A DNA stretch of 64,000 nucleotides from the NCBI GenBank assembly GCA_013399855.1, contig VXAY01003830.1, forward strand, positions 1,366,734 through 1,430,733, in the 5' to 3' direction. The stretch's first letter is position 1; each line of letters starts with the position of its first letter. Both the position numbers and the translations under genes were made by a program. Of the stretch, positions 54,039 through 64,000 are shown piece after piece. The DNA is from Oxyruncus cristatus (taxonomy: Eukaryota; Chordata; Aves; Passeriformes; Cotingidae). The notes below the pieces were generated by a model, which saw only the letters and a list, made by a program, of their open reading frames with translations, was not told the origin of the DNA and searched no databases.

Positions 54039-56785
54039 GCCATGATTTGACACTGACAATACTCCATTGAGGAGACTGAGGACAACTAAACTTCAGCGGA
54101 ACTGTACAAAATTTCTGCTGCTCCTCTGGTCCCAGCAGTTCAGTTCAGTTGAGAGTGGCCTCATGTCACCCATGTCCCTAGTGTAACCTGAGCTTTAACT
54201 TCTAGTCTGCGTAATTTATCATATAATATTTTGTGATCATTATTGGATTACACACTGTACACTTGGAAAAATTGCTCACCAAATGAAGCACATGTCCCGG
54301 GAAGGAAACATCATGATTACATCTTCAACCTAAACCTTTTTTATGGTTTTATGGACAGGGTAAGAAGCCAAATATTCGATATTGTATATGCTTGGGATAT
54401 TTTTTAAAATGTCACATACAGTCATTTATTGCTAATTGCTTTTAGCACAGCAAAAGGAGGGCATCTGACACAAAAAGCGTCCATGAACGGAGCAAGGATT
54501 CCTGAACTTACACTACAAATGTATTCAAACTGCTAGGTTCATAAAGTAAGACAGAAATAAATGTCCTTAACATCTGTCTGAACCCTTTGTTTTCTGGTAA
54601 CAGCTAAATCTTTAAAATCTTATTAGAAGATTATTCTAATGTTACATTGAAAGTCTGAAGTGCTGCTTCTAACTATGTCTGTTAAGTGTTTTATAAGAAG
54701 AAGAAATTATCTGATGAGGAATAGTATATTTAATTAGACTAGATGTTTCATTTAGAAGAAACAAACAAACTTTCAAATGCCATATTCCTGTTTGCAAATA
54801 ACTAAATACTTCATAAACTTGATTAAACTTCATGTCAGTGGCTGAAGTAAAACAAACCCAAGAATTTTTTCACCTGCAGCGTTCACTGTTTATGAAACAC
54901 AGTTTTAAACAGCTGAGGGACAGTTTGATGTACACTGGAAAATTATGCAGCAAATAAACTGCATTGCCCATGTGTTTTAAGCCTGGTTTCTTTGAAGAAA
55001 ATTGTCCCAGCCAGATGGCTTGGGTATATTTAATTTATGCATTTTGCATAGCTGTCAGTGGGAACTTCTATAAAAATATTGATGGTGTCTTCAAATTACT
55101 GTAGGCTCACCAGTTTCCAACATGATAGGTTCTTCACAGGATGCAACAATCTAAGGGAAACTGCACCACTTTCAAGACAGTCTAAACAAAACATGTATAA
55201 GACAGGTCTCTTCACACTAAGGACTGGAATTGATCTTATCATTCTGACATCTGAAATTTTTGCTTCTTTTATTTGTGCAAGATTTGCTCAGTTACATACT
55301 TTCATAGAGAAAAAAATTACATTTTCATCATGTAGTAAGGTTGCTTAATGTTTTGAATGCTAGGATGCATACTCTCAGCACACTTGGCTTTTCAGTTGGT
55401 AACAGGTACTGGCAAAAAGTTTCACAAGACATCAGAAGGGACACTCTATTTATTCCAGGCTGGATTAGGTCATTGGGGTCAACAACACAAAAATGCCACA
55501 AGTCAAAACCCAATAAAGTGGAAAGGACTGGTGGGACCCACAAAGAAAGATCATGTGAAATACAAAGCAGCAAAATTCTGAGACCTTGGGAAACCTATTT
55601 CAAGTAACTTTCTGAGGCCTCTTTGCCAACTACAATCTCTGTGGCAGAGAAAAATAGGACACACTGGAGTGGGATATAAAGTTTATTTTCTGTTAGTGCA
55701 ACTGAATTTGTCTCTCCAGCCTTGACTCTCGTGCTTCTTAAGAGACTGTACATTGCATACAAGAGCTTGAGCCTGTCCTGCTGGTGCTGTTGCCCTCCCA
55801 CCTGCCCATGTCAATTCATGATGGTGAGGCAGTTCAGGGAGCTGAGCCAGCAGAAGGGGATTACCTGCTGGTTTAGCATCCTGTCTTGCTCACACTGAAA
55901 TGAGATGAACAACAGTGCAGAGGGAAAGAGCATGGGACCATAACTGCTACAGCTTGGCTCAAACTGCTATGGGAACACAAATCGTGGAAAGTAGGTCTCA
56001 GTCTGAGTAGCAGAGGTCCAGAGCAGATGTGAACCATTTATTTACCTCATTCAAATCTTCTTAATGCCTTCTGACCTATTTAATATCATATCCTCTCTGC
56101 TGCACATGCAAGATATATTGGATTGGTTTCTCTTTAAATGTTTGATATCTGTGATGATGTATCCAGTGTATTTTTTTCAGGATTATCAGCCACTTGACAT
56201 GTAAGAGTAAAGCACAAATCTGTCAGCACTTTAAACCTGGGCTAATGTATTTATTATATTAATGTCTGCAACAGAAAATCAGTATTATTTCAAAGAACTG
56301 AATGAAGTGTGTCTCCTGTAATAAACCTTGCAATAAAGAAAAGCTTGTCATGCAAGTGTTATTTTGTATTTGGCTTGAAAGATCTAAAAACTATGTCAGT
56401 GCTGAAGCAGATAGTTCTCCACTTCCTGTCCGTGATGAGATTCTCATCCCCCTCATTGCACTGGATGGAGCTTGTGCAGGGTGCTGTGATCACTCAGATC
56501 AGTACTAATCTGGCTGACAAGGTCTCTTTTTTATTTTATTTTTGCTGATTTAGTGAGATGATTTAAGGCACACGTGTGGCCTCATAATTGCCAAGATATT
56601 GTAAGGAAGACAGTGGATGGTAGGAAAGTTCTGCTCTCTTTGATGGCTGTAAATTCAGCCTTAGTATTTGCTAGATATCTCACGGAAAGACAGAGCTAAT
56701 AATAGGGCTAAGCACATATGGTAGTTCTAAATTCTGTAAGTTCTGTGGAAAAAACAAACAAACAGGAACACTGAAAATATGGAAA

Positions 56786-63999
<7,214 letters not shown>

Positions 64000-64000
64000 G

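Larger units (their letters stand above)
48481..56785. other. TEC-TXK intergenic region
   Basis: No gene recognised in 8.3 kb. The longest frame (50251-50667, minus, 138 codons) has no domain or composition that suggests coding. Contains a TA-rich array (51115-51136) and a CR1 copy (53310-54038). The TXK promoter must be in the last part, but I see no TATA box or CpG island. Confidence 0.65.

Overview
The window reads as a piece of a bird chromosome, most likely from a passerine. The genes are split into short exons with GT..AG introns, every recognisable interspersed repeat is a CR1-type LINE or CR1-derived, and one repeat (about 43250-43388) looks like the tRNA-Ile-derived, CR1-tailed SINE known from songbirds (TguSINE1). 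The passerine call rests mainly on that one element.

Two Tec-family cytoplasmic tyrosine kinase genes lie head to tail on the + strand, the TEC-TXK order known from other vertebrates. TEC is complete in its coding part: a CpG-rich promoter with an assembly gap (about 3840-4620), a noncoding first exon ending near 4368, a 14 kb first intron, then 17 coding exons from 18621 to 47458. They encode 630 residues in the order PH, zinc-binding BTK motif, proline-rich segment, SH3, SH2 and kinase. All kinase catalytic residues are present. A poly(A) signal is at 48458.

About 8 kb further on TXK begins. Seven exons (56786 to 63994) carry the N-terminus, the proline-rich motif, the SH3 domain and most of SH2. 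The window ends before the kinase exons. TXK looks damaged. The cysteine string is down to two adjacent cysteines, the SH3 ALYDF tyrosine and one of the paired tryptophans are both cysteine, and the SH2 exon at 60833-60913 has net indels that break the reading frame, with a stop in the alternative frame. As sequenced, splicing would end the protein at about 193 residues.

The rest is intron and intergenic DNA with 5'-truncated CR1 copies on both strands and small tandem and inverted repeats. Two same-strand CR1 copies, one upstream of the first TEC coding exon and one downstream of TEC, share 156 bp of perfect identity inside otherwise clearly diverged sequence. This suggests gene conversion. 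I found no other protein-coding gene, no functional tRNA or rRNA gene, and no sign of a bacterial or viral gene cluster. The first 3.8 kb holds no gene I can recognise.
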